From Lutjanus erythropterus (lineage: Eukaryota > Chordata > Actinopteri > Lutjaniformes > Lutjanidae), in the NCBI GenBank assembly GCA_020091685.1, contig CM034607.1, forward strand, positions 20,265,221-20,329,220: 64,000 bases of DNA, in the 5' to 3' direction. A program made the position numbers and the translations under genes. Below the pieces are notes generated by a model that saw only the letters and a program-made list of their open reading frames with translations, had not been told where the DNA came from and did no database searches. Positions 12,191-23,714 of this stretch are shown piece after piece. The stretch's first letter is position 1, and the number at the start of each line of letters is the position of its first letter.

Positions 12191-12605
12191 TTAAGGTGAA
12201 GTATGCAATATATTTACTGCACTAAATCGTAAAAAGACCATGATATGTCATCAGAGATTGAGGAAACACACTAAGTTTAAATACCGGCTTCTGCAACAAC
12301 AGTGCTACAGCCAGCATGTTCTCCTTTCCAGTCCAGTCTCAAATGTCTGATCTTGTTTGATCTTTTTTTATAATTAATAATCTTGTAGGAGTAGATTTTT
12401 ATAACATTAAGCTGAGCAAAACGTTAATCGAGTCTGGCAGACAGTCCCTGAACCCGAACTCCAGAGTGTGTTTTTTTTCAGAGCAGTGGGGCCATTGTTT
12501 TTGTTTTCAGGATAACGGGCTTTAGCTTTACATCTACTGACAACTGACAGTTATAAACAGCTGATCAACTTGCAGTGTAGGACTTGTGTCGCTATCTTGC
12601 GCTCG
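12191..12605. repeat. Dispersed TTAA-type repeat, copy A (truncated)
   Basis: It begins TTAAGGTGAAGTATGC. The stretch from about 12435 to 12590 (ACTCCAGAGTGTGT, TTTTTGTTTTCAGGATAAC, CAGCTGATCAACTTGCAG, GTAGGACT) has a clear counterpart at 39410-39565. No matching right terminus was seen. This repeat pair is distinct from the foldback family. Confidence 0.65.
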
Positions 12606-13612
12606 TAGGTTCAGTGTCCGTGCAGCCTGCAGGCAACTCGCTTCAACCATAGATTATGTATTAAATAGGTATTCAACCTTTTTAATATACAGTCATTGGC
12701 TCCAACTCGCTATCTGAACAGCAGTACTCACTTTTAGTCACTTTGGTCTTGCTCCTTTAAGACATGTTTTAAGTACTTTGTTATTTGTTTTTAATTTGAG
12801 GGCACAGATTAAAAATGATGATTACTCAAGGAACTACAAAGAGCGTTATCACGACTTCTGGACAATATGTTTTGCCAGTGAAAGTTGCACCAGAACAAAT
12901 AGCACATTAACTTTAATTGCACTCAGAAAATGACTGATGCATGATGTCCCCACAGAACGCAAACAAACAGGCAGAGGCCCCTTTCTCCGCCCCCTCTTCT
13001 TCTCTCCCCCACACCCTCCCCTCCATCCACCCCCCCCCCATTCCTCCAAAGAGTTGTTTGACATATGCTGGTTGCACATGAGCGCCCATCTGAGGGGCAG
13101 AGCAGAGAATCGTGGGAAGGCAGAGGGCCGAGGATGGGCGAACATGGCAGACAGGCAGGGAGCCAAAGGCCTAAAGTGCCTAAAATCGAGCTCTCGTGCC
13201 GGTGGAGGCCCACGACGAGGGGCAGGAGCAGCGGCAGCGCGGGATGGGATGGGGCAGTGGAGAGAAATGCCATCCCAATAGCTGCTCCTAAGAGAGAGGG
13301 GGGTTTCTAATCAGATTTATGCGTGCTTAACTAAGCCCATCGGCTCACTATGTTCACCTCAAAGTCTCAAGAGAGCAGGAGGGAGTGAGCAGAGGTACAT
13401 AGCGTAACATGGCATATCACAGGGCTGAGAGGAGCCTATTAGTGTGAGCCGCAGTAATAAGTGGAACTATCGCAGAGTAGTCATGCTATAAGAGAGAATC
13501 ATTGTGGGGGCAGAGTGTGCCTCCTTATAGGTTCTTGATTACACTTAGAAACACAGGCTTAATGTAGAAGTGACTGCAATGCGACACTTAATGGACAGGG
13601 AACCAAAACTGC

Positions 13613-13784
13613 AAACTTTATTAGATAGGATAGTTGAAGAGTAGACAGGAAAGTGGGGTGAAGAGAGAAGGGATGACATGCAGCCAAGGGCCACAGGCCT
13701 GAGTCGAACCAGCGGCCGCTGCAGAGGACTGACAGCCTCCATACAAGGAGCTGACGCTAAACAACTGAGCTAAACAGCCGCCCC
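13613..13784 (-). repeat. tRNA-derived SINE, full head with A and B boxes
   Basis: On the minus strand the element starts GGGGCGGCTGTTTAGCTC at about 13784. It has a pol III A box (TAGCTCAGTTGT, 13761-13772) and B box (GGTTCGACTCA, 13700-13710) in tRNA spacing, followed by a non-tRNA body and a tail near 13613-13630 reading TATCCTATCTAATAAAG. The head resembles the tRNA-derived SINEs abundant in percomorph fish. Changes from canonical boxes suggest an old copy, not an active tRNA gene. It shares the orientation of jarid2. Confidence 0.8.
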
Positions 13785-14861
13785 GTAAAACATTGTTAAA
13801 AAAGAACCATACAGGAATTCAGTGGAGTCAACTAGTTTTTTCTCATAAACTTAACATAAGTATACAAGTGTAATGTGTTCAAGTTAACTTAAAAAACACT
13901 TCTGAACTTATAAACGAGTTTTTTTTAAACTTGAAATGATAAATGTTGTGTACAGAGTTCAATCAACTCATTAAAATAAGTTCCTAAAGAAACATGATCA
14001 GCATATTAGCAGACTTACAGTCATGCTTTGTTTGTGAGGTAAAATTCCCATGAGAGCCTTATTTTTTATGGTTTGGAGAAAATGTATATGATGAAAACTT
14101 GCTGTGTCCCTAATATACTTTGAGATTAGTCGTGGTTGATTGTTTTCATAATAATGATAACACTGGGAACCATGAGAAGGTTAGTATTAAATTCAGCCTC
14201 TACTCCCTTACAATTAGTTATTTTATTTTTTTTTATAGTGAACGTAGGTGTGATAAAATGCTTACTTGTTTCTTGGATAGCATATGTATGGTAGTAATCT
14301 GTCTTTTGACTTCCTTCTCATAAATGAAGAATTGTGCACAATTTGCAGTTGAAAGTCTAACACTATATAAGACTATAATCTCCCTTTCCCTCTTGTAAAG
14401 AAGAGCACTAAAATTCTATTTCATGCCCTTTGTTCAAGTAATCCTCTGTGCCTGTATACAATTAAAACTGTGGGATAATATAAAAAGAAACAATGGGTAG
14501 TTTTATTTTCGGGAAACTCCCCGTGGTACCCATTCCCAGACTTTTTTTTTTTTTTCAGAGTAGAAGCAGATACTAAAATTGACTGCCTGGCAAGAGGATT
14601 TCAAATATCCCCAAATATATTGCGCTTCCTTCCAGAATTGGACCAAACAGCGTTGCACGACACTTACCACAAGCCAGAACAAAAGCATACACAACAAAGT
14701 AGTGCAGTTCAGAAACATGGCATCTGCTTTGTGAAGTTCAGGGCTGTAAATTCAAAGCATCACAGGGAGACACGGGATACTGTAATGGCTTGAGCTGTTT
14801 AGAAGTGCATGCAAGGACACAACAGATTAGTTAACTTGCCCTCTTTCAGTAACTGTGGTTT

Positions 14862-15391
14862 AGAGGTGGGAAGCAACTAAATATAAATATTTTGTTACTA
14901 TACTTTTCAGGTACTGTATCTGCACTTTACTTAAGTAATTATTTTCTGACAACTTTTTACTTTAAATGCCCACATTTTAACACAAAAATCTGTACTTTCT
15001 ATTTGCATTTTCAAAACAGGTGATACTTTAGCTAAGAGCATTTGAGGGAAATTATTGTTTTGTGTCATTGAATGCCACCTTCCCGATATCAAGCCAAGAA
15101 AAAAGCCACAAAAGCCATAAGACAAAAACAATGTAAAAGGAATAACAAGACAAAAATGACGTAAAAGATGTAACGAGAAAAAAAAAAAAAGATGTAAAAG
15201 AAGTATCAAGATAAGACAAAACAGACAGAGGGGCAGATTCGACCGTGGAGAAAAGGTGAGGTCCTGTTAGCTCTGCACAGAGACAGCCAGTAGAAATGTC
15301 CTTCAGTGGGCTACCTTTTACTTTTATACTTTTTTTTTTTTTACACAGATATTCTACTCGAGTACAAAATATGTATACTTTTGGCACCTCT
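14862..15391. mobile_element. Element with AGAGGTGGGAAG-type inverted ends
   Basis: It opens AGAGGTGGGAAGCAACTAA and closes ATACTTTTGGCACCTCT. Sub-terminal sequence is rich in TACTTTACTTAAGTAAT and CTACTCGAGTACAAAATA, typical of the fish repeat that reads as runs of AGTAC. The inside includes an A run at 15178-15190 and a T run near 15331. It is non-coding; the overlapping 144- and 173-codon frames have no recognisable protein. Confidence 0.62.
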
Positions 15392-15589
15392 GCTGTGGTT
15401 CTCTCTTCTATCAGTCTCTCTAGTATTCCAGAGAGAGAACGGAGGGGCTCACACAGTGTTTTAGCTGCCACGGCTGCCACTCTGGCCATGCACGGGGTTG
15501 GCGGCATGGGAAATACAGACAGACAGCAGACTGACAGCATAGTGAGTGCTGAAGGAAGGGGGACAGCATGCATAAAAAAAAAGGGGGGG

Positions 15590-16690
15590 TGGCAAGGAAC
15601 GACAGGTCCTGAGACCGGAAGACAGACCGAAAGAGGAGGAGAATGGACAGTCAGAGAAATGGGCGAAGAGGGAGCCCTCTCTTCAGCCCCTCCTGGTTTT
15701 CTGGACAGCAGCCAGCTCCTCCATCAATAGCACTCAGGGAAATGGAGAGGGAGGGAAGGAAAGGATGGCGAGAAGAGAGACGAGTGTAGCGGAGGGAGAT
15801 GGCGAAGTACGGAGGTGCAAGAAGAAGATGCGGCTTCGGAGACGGGAGAGGGAGGATAGGAAACAGGACAGAGGGAGAGGAAGGGGAGGTGGCGACGGAG
15901 GAAGAATGGAAAAACAGGGAAGGTGGGAGGGTGACAGATATTGTAGGTAGTTAAGACAGACGGGGGCAGAGGACAGGAAGGACAAAGCAGAAAAGAGGGA
16001 GATGATGAGAAAAAAAAAGGGAGACAGAGACGGATGGAGGGGAGAAAGAGGCTACGGTGAGGAGGGAGGGGGAGTGGAGATACATAATCGAGGAGATCGA
16101 GCAGCGGGTGGGAGAGAGGAGACAGGAGCTTGCGGAGAAGGCAGTAACCAGAGTCCTATTGATGTGTAATGAAACCCTGCATCCGGGGAGAGACGACCGG
16201 AAGGACGGTCGGACGGAGGGAGGTGGGGACGAGAAAAGCAGAGGAAGAGGAAGAATGCTGCCGTGATGGAGTAGGTAGAAGGGAGAGTGGGTGGGTGAAG
16301 GAGCTGAAGCCAGGGACGCAGGAGGGCATAATGTCATTTGTTAAATAATGCAGGCAGCGAGCGGGAGAAGCAGGAAGTGTGATGGACATGGAGATGGACG
16401 GCTGCCAACAGCGAGAGGTAAAGTGGCTGGGGAGATGGCATAATTGCTGGCTATGGGCAGGGAGAAGGCTGGGTGGGTGGGGAGATAGACTGACAAACAC
16501 ACACACACACACACGGACACACATACAGCTGACTGACAGAGCGCCACACCCCCTTTAAAACAGATAGCCACTGCTGCCACATGAAGACTGAGAGAGGAGG
16601 GGAGGAGGGAGAGGCTGGGGATGGACGGAGGTATGTAGGAAGGGGGAGATGGAGAGACAGATGCCTGGGGAGGGGGGGACACATGCTGTT
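15590..16690. repeat. Purine-rich (GGA/GA) low-complexity region, 1.1 kb
   Basis: The plus strand is dominated by A and G over this length (GGGAGGGAAGG, GGAGGGAGGGGGAGTGG and similar words), strongest at 15735-16280 and 16580-16680. Scattered non-purine bases keep it from being a simple repeat. Overlapping frames on both strands here translate to Arg/Glu/Gly or Ser/Pro/Leu runs and are compositional artefacts. Confidence 0.8.
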
Positions 16691-17563
16691 TTACAGAGGC
16701 TTACAGCCAGGTATTGCTGTACCCTCCTGCAGTCTGATGACACCCATTTCCCAAAATGGTGGATGTTTTTCACAAAACCGACGACCACTATTTGCAGTAA
16801 AAATGTAAATCAATTTCTAGAATATCTCAAAGACAAAAGTTTGTTTAAATGCATTTAAGTATACATTTAATTACAATAAAACTGTCAAGAGAGACGCTCC
16901 AGTCTGCAAGCACGTCCCTCTGTGTCCGACTGCACGTCTGTAGCACAGCTGCATACAGTGCTGGCAGGCTGTTACTCATGACGTGTATCTGATCAGATAG
17001 TTTAGTGGGTGGGACACTAAGTGAGACCACAGAATGGTGACCGCAGACAGAGAGAGAAGCAGCTGCATCAGAGCCAAGGCAGCTCATTTTTAAATTAATT
17101 TATCTTGTCTGCAATCAGATAAAATAAAAGCACAGATCCCAATAATCGTAAACATGCAGGATATTGGAGCCTATAATTGGTCGGTCCCTAGCGAGATTTT
17201 CCTTTCATTCATTTTTTTCCCCCAATCACCAGCTGAAATGATTAGTACATTAATCCATTTGTCAATCAACGGAAAATGAATTTGCAACTATTTTGACAAT
17301 CAAACGTTGGTTTTAGGCAACAATTTTCTGGTACAAGCTTCCCAGATTCTGGATATATTCAGATTTTCCTAGTCTACTATGATAACAAACTAAATTTCTT
17401 TGGGATTTGGCCTGTTAGTCTGACCAAACATAACAAACAGATATTTGTAGCCTCACCCATTATAAGATAATGGAAATTTCACAATTTTGTTTTAGTTGAA
17501 CAAATGATTGCAGTGCAGCGCTACTTTCAATTATATTTCTATGAAATAGTAAAAATAAAAATT

Positions 17564-18343
17564 CTGGGGGTTGTATGAGATATTTAGACAGTGTATTCCC
17601 TTCATTAGAGTAGCAGCTGACAAGCCCCCAGTTTGGAGAAGAAGCAGGTTTACCAGCATGGAAACTAAACGTGTACTAAAACATGTACTAAAAATGTACT
17701 GCTGAGAACTTCAAAAAAGGCCTACCTAAAAAGCAGTTTAAATGCATATCATTTGGAATATTTACAGCTCTTTGCTGTCAGACAGCCTGTTCTGATAGGA
17801 AACTGCTGTTATACGAGCCAAATATTGCTCTCCACAAAGTAACCAGACTTCTTTGCTAAAAACAGTAATTTTACCTCACAGAACACAGGAGTTGCTGTCT
17901 TGATAAATTAGTTTGTGTTATTGTGTGATTTTTTGTGTTTTAAAGGGTCGTTTTAGATTCACCAAAGTCACATAAACAAACTAACTAGCAGTAGAGCGTG
18001 AACTCCAATAATCTGCAAGTTAAAATCAGTGTTTTTGCCAAAGGAGTCTGGTGACTATAGAGAGAGTGATATTTGGTTTATAACATGGCAGATGTCATCA
18101 GGTAAAGCAGGTAAAGCAGTTAAAATATTCTAAAAGTAGCATCAGCATATCATATTGATTTTTTTAGGTGGCTAAAATACTGCTGTTTTGCTTTTGATCC
18201 TGTCCACAGCAAACATTGTTTAGGTTCCTGCACTTGTCCTGCTCCTGTCTGCTTCCCCAAACTGAGGATGTGCTGACTGCCATCTACTGCAGTTAATACA
18301 CCTCATAAAACCCCATGTCAAAACATCTGAACTCCCCCTTTAA
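17564..18343. mobile_element. Foldback MITE, same family, only copy in the 11.5-kb intron
   Basis: The left terminus is lost; recognisable sequence starts at GGGGTTGTATGAGATA. The right end is CTGAACTCCCCCTTTAA. Landmarks include AAGCCCCCAGTTTGGAGAA, GACAGCCTGTTCTGATAGG and TAAAGGGTCGTTTTAGATTC at the centre. Divergence from the better copies suggests an older insertion. Confidence 0.75.
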
Positions 18344-18580
18344 AAAAGCCTGGAGAAATATTAAATTTATAATTCTGTCAAACACGTTCTCATGTCTGAA
18401 AAGCTAAAAACAGCAAATGTGTTGCTTAAGCAATTATACAATTATTACAATTTTCCTTTATTAATTATCTGACAATCAGGCAATCCATTGAGCGACTAAT
18501 CATTCTGATATGACAGTTATCTCTAATCCATCATCTTCTCCAACTCAATTACACATTTAATGATCATGTGCATGCATGGT

Positions 18581-18861
18581 GTGGCTCTCCAAAATGGCTG
18601 ATAGTTTCACAATAATGCCTGTGTGAGGCTGAACACTGGCACATGTCTGGCTCCGACATAAGCCCAGACTCTCTAACCCACAGTCCTCTAAAACAGCAGG
18701 GGCTGCCCATTCAGGATGTAGCGCACGCTGAGTGTGATCCTCCAAAATGGCTGACAGTTTCACCACAACGTCTATGCGAGATGGGAAACTGTGCCGCTCG
18801 TACAACCTCCAAAGCCTCGCTAACCCACGGTGCTCTAAAACAGCGGGGCCTGTCTATTCAG
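18581..18861. repeat. Diverged tandem duplication, two units of about 130 bp
   Basis: Unit 1 (18581-18714) and unit 2 (18734-18861) share in order CTCCAAAATGGCTGA(T/C)AGTT, CTAACCCAC(A/G)G, GCTCTAAAACAGCGGGG-like (CCTCTAAAACAGCAGGGG in unit 1) and CTATTCAG-like (CCATTCAG in unit 1). They differ at many sites between these blocks, so the duplication is old. The two units abut a CpG-rich block at 18862-19020. Confidence 0.75.
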
Positions 18862-19020
18862 CCCCAGCTCCCTTTTGTGTCAGCGCGGGCTGCTGTCGTT
18901 ACCCCCGGCACGACGGGCCGCCGACGCTTTCTAATGAGTCATTTTTATTCAGGCGATAAGGTCAGCTACCCGCGGCGGCTTAAAAGGCCCCGAGGAGCTC
19001 TGGAGTGGCAGCTATGAGAT
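18862..19020. promoter_or_regulatory. Candidate regulatory block, CpG-rich, AP-1-like site
   Basis: Many CpG dinucleotides (CAGCGCGGGCTG, CGGCACGACGGGCCGCCGACG, CCGCGGCGG) surround ATGAGTCATTTTTATT, an AP-1-like TGAGTCA next to an AT-rich box. Composition contrasts with the AT-rich surroundings, and it directly follows the tandem duplication. Function is inferred only; conservation was not tested. Confidence 0.35.
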
Positions 19021-20949
19021 GCCAGACAGACACACAGAGATACACTAGCTACGGGGAGGGGAGGGGGGCACTCGGCACAGACGTGGAGAGGAGAAATAAA
19101 GGTGTGGAAAATAAAGAAAACAAGAGGAAAATAGGGAAAGGCAAAAAAAAAAAGCTAGGTATGAAAGATAAGCTACATTTCAAAAGAGACTTCCCTCCTG
19201 TCTGTCTGCCTGCCTGCCTGACTGTCTCCCTTCCTGCCTAGCTGGATGGCTGGATGACTTTCCTTTCTTTCGGTGTCTGGGTTGTGTTAATGTCAGCTGA
19301 GAATAGCTTCTGAGGCACGTGTGAAGTTCAAATCTCCGCTGTTGGCTGGCTGAGGGCTTTTTTTGTGTGGGAGCACCAGTGTCAAACAAAGACATGGTGG
19401 CAGCTCGGTTCAAAACAAGCTGTTCATCCCCCTAGTGCTCTCACTCTTCTTGTAATGTTTCAGGTTTACACGACACAACAGCAAAATCTCTCAACTGTTA
19501 TTGTAGCCGGCTTCCACCTGGAATTGGATTTCTGTCTAACTAAGCAAACTACAAGTATTAGTTCATGTCAGGGTTTCTATTAGTCTGTGTTTTAATGAGT
19601 CCGGACACAAAGGCCAAGCTGAAAAAGATTAACAGCACTTCTACATGTTTTTTCTTGTGTGTCTTGTGTTTGATGCTTACACAATATTCAGAAATAAATG
19701 GGAAAACTTTCAGTTCAAAGATTCTTTTGAGGATGTGACCAGCAAAGTGAAAGACTGTGGCTCACTGCCCGCTGACCCACAACAAAAAGAAAACTAGAGT
19801 CCTTGATCATGTGGTCTCACTCGGTCCTCTCTATTTCAAGTAAAATCAGGTTCAATCGTCAAAGAAAACACGACCCGTCTTCATATACAAACACACTAAT
19901 AAAACTGTCGCCTGCAATTAAAGCAATGAAGAGCGATACTGCGACGCTAATGTCAGCCAAGCCAGATGAAACTGGCAACTCTGACATTTACTCCACAAAA
20001 TGCTAGTGCTGCAGTTCTTTTGCTTCTTTCATTTCGTCAAATCAAAGTGAAAGTTTTCAGCACGTTTCAAGATATCCTTTAATTGTTGCGGGCCTGTTTA
20101 CAGTGCACTGTGAGAGACGCAATTCATTTCATTTCATTTAAATTCAAGTCTTTGCAAAGTCCTCATTTTAGCTAAATACAGATCTGAAAAGTATGGATGT
20201 CCGAGAAATAAAGACTTTATCTTACATTCATTCTAAACTGAAGTCCACTTGAAGAAATAAATGGTAAATTTAACTTGGCTTCAGTCCCAACGTGAAGGAA
20301 ATGGCAGAAATTATTCTATTTCAGTGATTTGAACAAATCTGGTCCTGTATGAGGTCAGTTCACTTTATTTCTGTTCACTATGTGGCATTAAATACAGTAA
20401 ATTACCAACATATCTAAATGTGGTCAATCTCATCTAACCTATCGTCTTTCGTCTGATGACAATTTATCCTCTTAGGGCAACTGCCAAAGTTTCGGGGCTT
20501 CCGGTGTCAGTGGATATCCGGATAATGGATAGTGGATATCCAGGCCGAGACTCTCTCTTCTGTGCACTGATCATCGTTTATAGTCTGATTAAGAAGATGA
20601 GACGCAAACATTAATACTCTCTGTCAGTGTTTTAGGCCCAGACGACATTTTGTCCAATCCCTATAAATATCTGCTGACTGCTAACTGAATGCAACCAGCT
20701 CAAACGAGATTGTAGCCTGAGTTGTATTGACCAAAATAACTACAAACAGAAACGCAAAAGCTTATGATACCAAAATCTTGTCCCTCGCCTACAGATTCTG
20801 TTTCATAGAGATGATATTTTGGTAAACAGCACAGCTTCAGACATACTCTGATCTAACATCTACTGTATATCAGTAAAAGTTGACAAATGGAAGGACAGGA
20901 TACACAGTGAGACGGGTCCCTTGCATTCAGGACATGGACATAAACTTAC

Positions 20950-21073
20950 CATTGGAGTTTGTGGTTCCGTCATCCAGCTGCCGTTTCTGTGCACTCCTAA
21001 ACTCCTTTAGTGAGAGATAAAGCACCTTTCGCATAACCCGCTCCTCTGACCACGGGATCCCATCACTGTCATC
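20950..21073 (-). CDS. jarid2: jarid2 exon (probably second coding exon) carrying the UIM
   Basis: Read on the minus strand, this 124-nt exon starts in phase 0 after the acceptor TTTCCTCAG (branch-like TACTGAC, A at 21102) and ends with one base of a Gly codon before a consensus GTAAGT donor. It encodes 41 residues: [12 protein letters not shown], then [13 protein letters not shown], then [11 protein letters not shown] and TTNSN. This matches the conserved N-terminus of vertebrate JARID2 just after its start peptide, with Met where mammals have Val in EERVxRK. JARID2 is a nuclear PRC2 cofactor that binds EZH2/SUZ12 and helps recruit the complex. From the known family, this block holds the ubiquitin-interacting motif that reads H2AK119ub; the SLKE tetrad (exon residues 21-24) fits its Ser-x-x-Glu core. 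Gene identity is very likely; the paralogue (a or b) is undecided. Confidence 0.94.
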
Positions 21074-21100
21074 CTGAGGAAACATCCAGAGAGAGAACAG

Positions 21101-21107
21101 GTCAGTA
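21101..21107 (-). promoter_or_regulatory. Candidate branch point TACTGAC for the 21073 acceptor
   Basis: TACTGAC on the minus strand puts its branch A at 21102, about 28 nt before the CAG at 21074, with a pyrimidine-rich stretch between them. It is close to the strongest branch-site consensus and supports the exon start at 21073. Confidence 0.6.
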
Positions 21108-21969
21108 CAAACTATTGTCACAGACAACTTTGACCAACTTTTGACTGTGCTAGTGGGAAAGTACATTTCTGACACTTTGCTAAACAAGTTCTGAATTATC
21201 ATGCTATTTTTTTTGAAAAATCAAAGCTGACAGACAGGCAATGAACAACCCATTAATACAGACCGCAGTTTTGCAAGTTGGACAGTTGTTTGTGCTGAGC
21301 ATTTGCCTTCATTTCTGTTGTCAGACAGTTGTGATGAGACGTCCAAGAAAAAAAAACCTAACAAGCTCATGTCAGCACAGTCTGTCCATTTCACTGCCAT
21401 CAGCCAATTAGGTGCCACAGAATCACTCTGTGCATTTTTTTTTGCATTATGTTAACTCTAAAAACAGCCTGGAAAACATTTGTTTACATCAGTAGCTGCA
21501 GCTAATTAGTATTTTAGTAGTCTGAGGGAAGTGGAATTGATTTTCATATCATATTCTTGTATATATAATTGTTGTTTTGATAGACAAGAAACATCAAGAT
21601 GTTGTATTCATTGTGGAAATGCATGAAAAGTTATGACAGCGTCAGTAAAGAGAAACAAAGTTTTTGGAGAAGGGCGAATCTCCTTATATATTGTTACGGT
21701 TGCCATGTCTTGCTACATTGTGACATTAGCATGACACAACATTAACATAACATAGCATTAGCTTGCAGTTAGACACAGGGCAACAACATTAGCATAAGAA
21801 TGCACCAAGGACTGCATCTCGCCACAATGCCATGATCGGAGCGCGTTATGGTGATGAATAGGTAGGAAGCAAATGAAAAAAGCATCATGGGACCGTGAGT
21901 TCATGTGTTGCTAATCTCTCCCAGGGAGACTGAGACAGAAGATGTTATTGTTGAGGAGGTCACCAGAAG

Positions 21970-21970
<1 letters not shown>

Positions 21971-22016
<46 letters not shown>
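21971..22016. repeat. (CA)23 microsatellite
   Basis: This is a pure CA run about 0.9 kb upstream (gene sense) of the exon at 20950-21073. Confidence 0.98.
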
Positions 22017-22017
<1 letters not shown>

Positions 22018-22484
22018 GATATGTCCATTTTTTCCTCAGTCAGTTTCAATTGACAGCAGAATGTAAAGCACATCAAAGCTGCAATTTATTCAAAACACTG
22101 CATTGCTCATATTGAGAGTTTTAACAGCTTAATAGAAAAATATTCCACTGCGATGAGCATTGTTAAAAGGGTCTTTAGTGAGTGTCCAACAGCAATAACC
22201 ATACTTCTCTCCCCTCCCCTCGCTTCCCTACACTCATTGCTCTGGCAGCTGTGATGTTGAACAACGCTAATGACTAAAGGAAATGAGATTAGGACATGAG
22301 CAACAACAAAGAGGTATTAATAAATAATGGAAACTGGAAATAGCTTTTTCTCTAGTCAAGCCATGGGGCGAGTAGATCTCCGCTGTAAGGTTTGAGAAAA
22401 GAAAACACTTTGTGTCTTTGTGCAAAAAGCTAATGTATGCTAATTATTTGAATTAAAAGGGAAAAAAACATTTCTGATCCTGTC

Positions 22485-22735
22485 GGCGAGCGCACTTCCT
22501 TCTGTATGACTCAAATTTAATGTAAGAGGCAGACGTGAGAGGCAACGTGTGTGGGAGCGCGGTTCGGATCATCCAGTTGACTCAGATCAGCGGAGTTGGC
22601 TGGGCTGAGCGGCTGGCGGGCTGAGCGGTGACATCAGCGCGGGGTGCATTAGAAATCTCCACCTCGCTCACAAATAATCGCTCCAAGATGTTTTATCGCT
22701 GCTGTAATAACAAGATAACAGTCACAGCTTTCCAT
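22485..22735. promoter_or_regulatory. Candidate conserved enhancer 1.4 kb upstream of the UIM exon
   Basis: A unique, complex 250-bp block contains a direct repeat GGGCTGAGCGG at 22602 and 22618, a GTGACATCAGCGCG segment, and a run of possible homeobox and GATA sites (ACAAATAATCG, TTTTATCGCTG, TAATAACAAGATAAC). It has no simple-repeat content. Its position in the long intron close to the conserved exon suits an intronic enhancer. This is inference. Confidence 0.4.
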
Positions 22736-23714
22736 TAAGAACGAGTGCACTCTCAGAAAAAAAAAAAACTAAACAAAAAAAAAAAACTAAAACTGAGAAT
22801 TCAGACGACTGTGGCTGAGTCTGTGTGTCAGCCCGTCTGAGTGTGTGAAAGTTAATCTCATCCTAATATTATGCAGCCTCCCACAGCCGGTGAATAAAAT
22901 GCTACTGAAATGACTAATGCTCACAAATGTCTTTCTTTCAGTGCTGCAACCCTGGGTCTGGTGCTCTCTATTCACACTCAATCAAGTACACACAAGATGC
23001 CAGAGATGTTCTGATGGATAAAATCTGCCTTCTGTTCCGTGCAGCAGACAACTCACTGCTAATTATAGCATCGTCACAACAGGGTGTGTGCCAACGTTAC
23101 TGTGTGTGTTTTCTTCAAAGTCTCAGAGTTCAGGACACAGAGATGATGTTTTTGAAGAATACACACAGTACATTTTACTAAGATAAAGTTAGTCGCTGAT
23201 CAGAGTTCACAATGTTTTGGGTATAAACTCAGATTTACTTCATGCAACAGCTGCCTGCCTTGTGTCTCACCGTTACTATATAGTGTCTAATGCTGTGTGC
23301 ATTTTGAGTAGCTGACTATCAAAACCCTGACACTGTGCAGAATTGTTCATCTGTCGTCAGCCATGTTATATAAACATAATTTCAGTTATTTAAAGAAAGG
23401 AAAGACTCCTGCCACCCCTTCAGTCCCTAAGGGTTTAGTCCAATCAGATTGCAGTTCATTTGTAAACAGCCTCTGAGAGCCAGTCAAAGTCTCTGCTACT
23501 TCACCTGCCACCAAGTCGTTCCTGCCTATTAGGTATTAGGTAACCCTTTACTGATTGTCTTTGAGATCTTTTTAATGACAAGTGATCATTGTTATTAGGT
23601 GAAAGAAAACATGATATATCTCCAGTGACAAGTTAACTTCATTTAAGTCATCAACTACTCTAATAAAGTGGTCGTCAGGAATTCCCTAGTGTCTGGTGGT
23701 ATTGGCTTGGCTGG

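Larger units (their letters stand above)
9466..20949 (-). other. jarid2: jarid2 intron between the two exons (11.5 kb, phase 1)
   Basis: The intron is bounded by GTAAGT at 20949 and CAG at 9466 on the minus strand. It contains a TTAA-type dispersed repeat (12191-12605), a tRNA-derived SINE (13613-13784), a GGTGGGAAG-ended element (14862-15391), a long purine-rich tract (15590-16690), one foldback element (17564-18343) and a diverged tandem duplication (18581-18861). In 9466-10610, 10860-12190, 16700-17560 and 19030-20900 I see nothing beyond AT-rich unique sequence and short simple repeats. A small direct repeat, GTGGATATCC, occurs at 20510 and 20532. No further exon was recognised. Confidence 0.85.

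Noticed and set aside
12849..13310. Overlapping 105-116-codon frames in a GC-rich patch
   Set aside because: They are caused by C-rich and G-rich low-complexity sequence on both strands, with no domain. The patch at 13070-13260 is mildly CpG-rich but too weak to list as regulatory.
13700..13784. A functional tRNA gene on the minus strand
   Set aside because: A and B boxes are present, but the head does not fold into a clean cloverleaf by eye and is followed by a SINE body and tail, so it is called a SINE.
15052..15730. Overlapping 173- and 144-codon frames
   Set aside because: They lie in the AGAGGTGGGAAG-type element and the start of the purine-rich region. Their residues follow base composition and no family is recognised.
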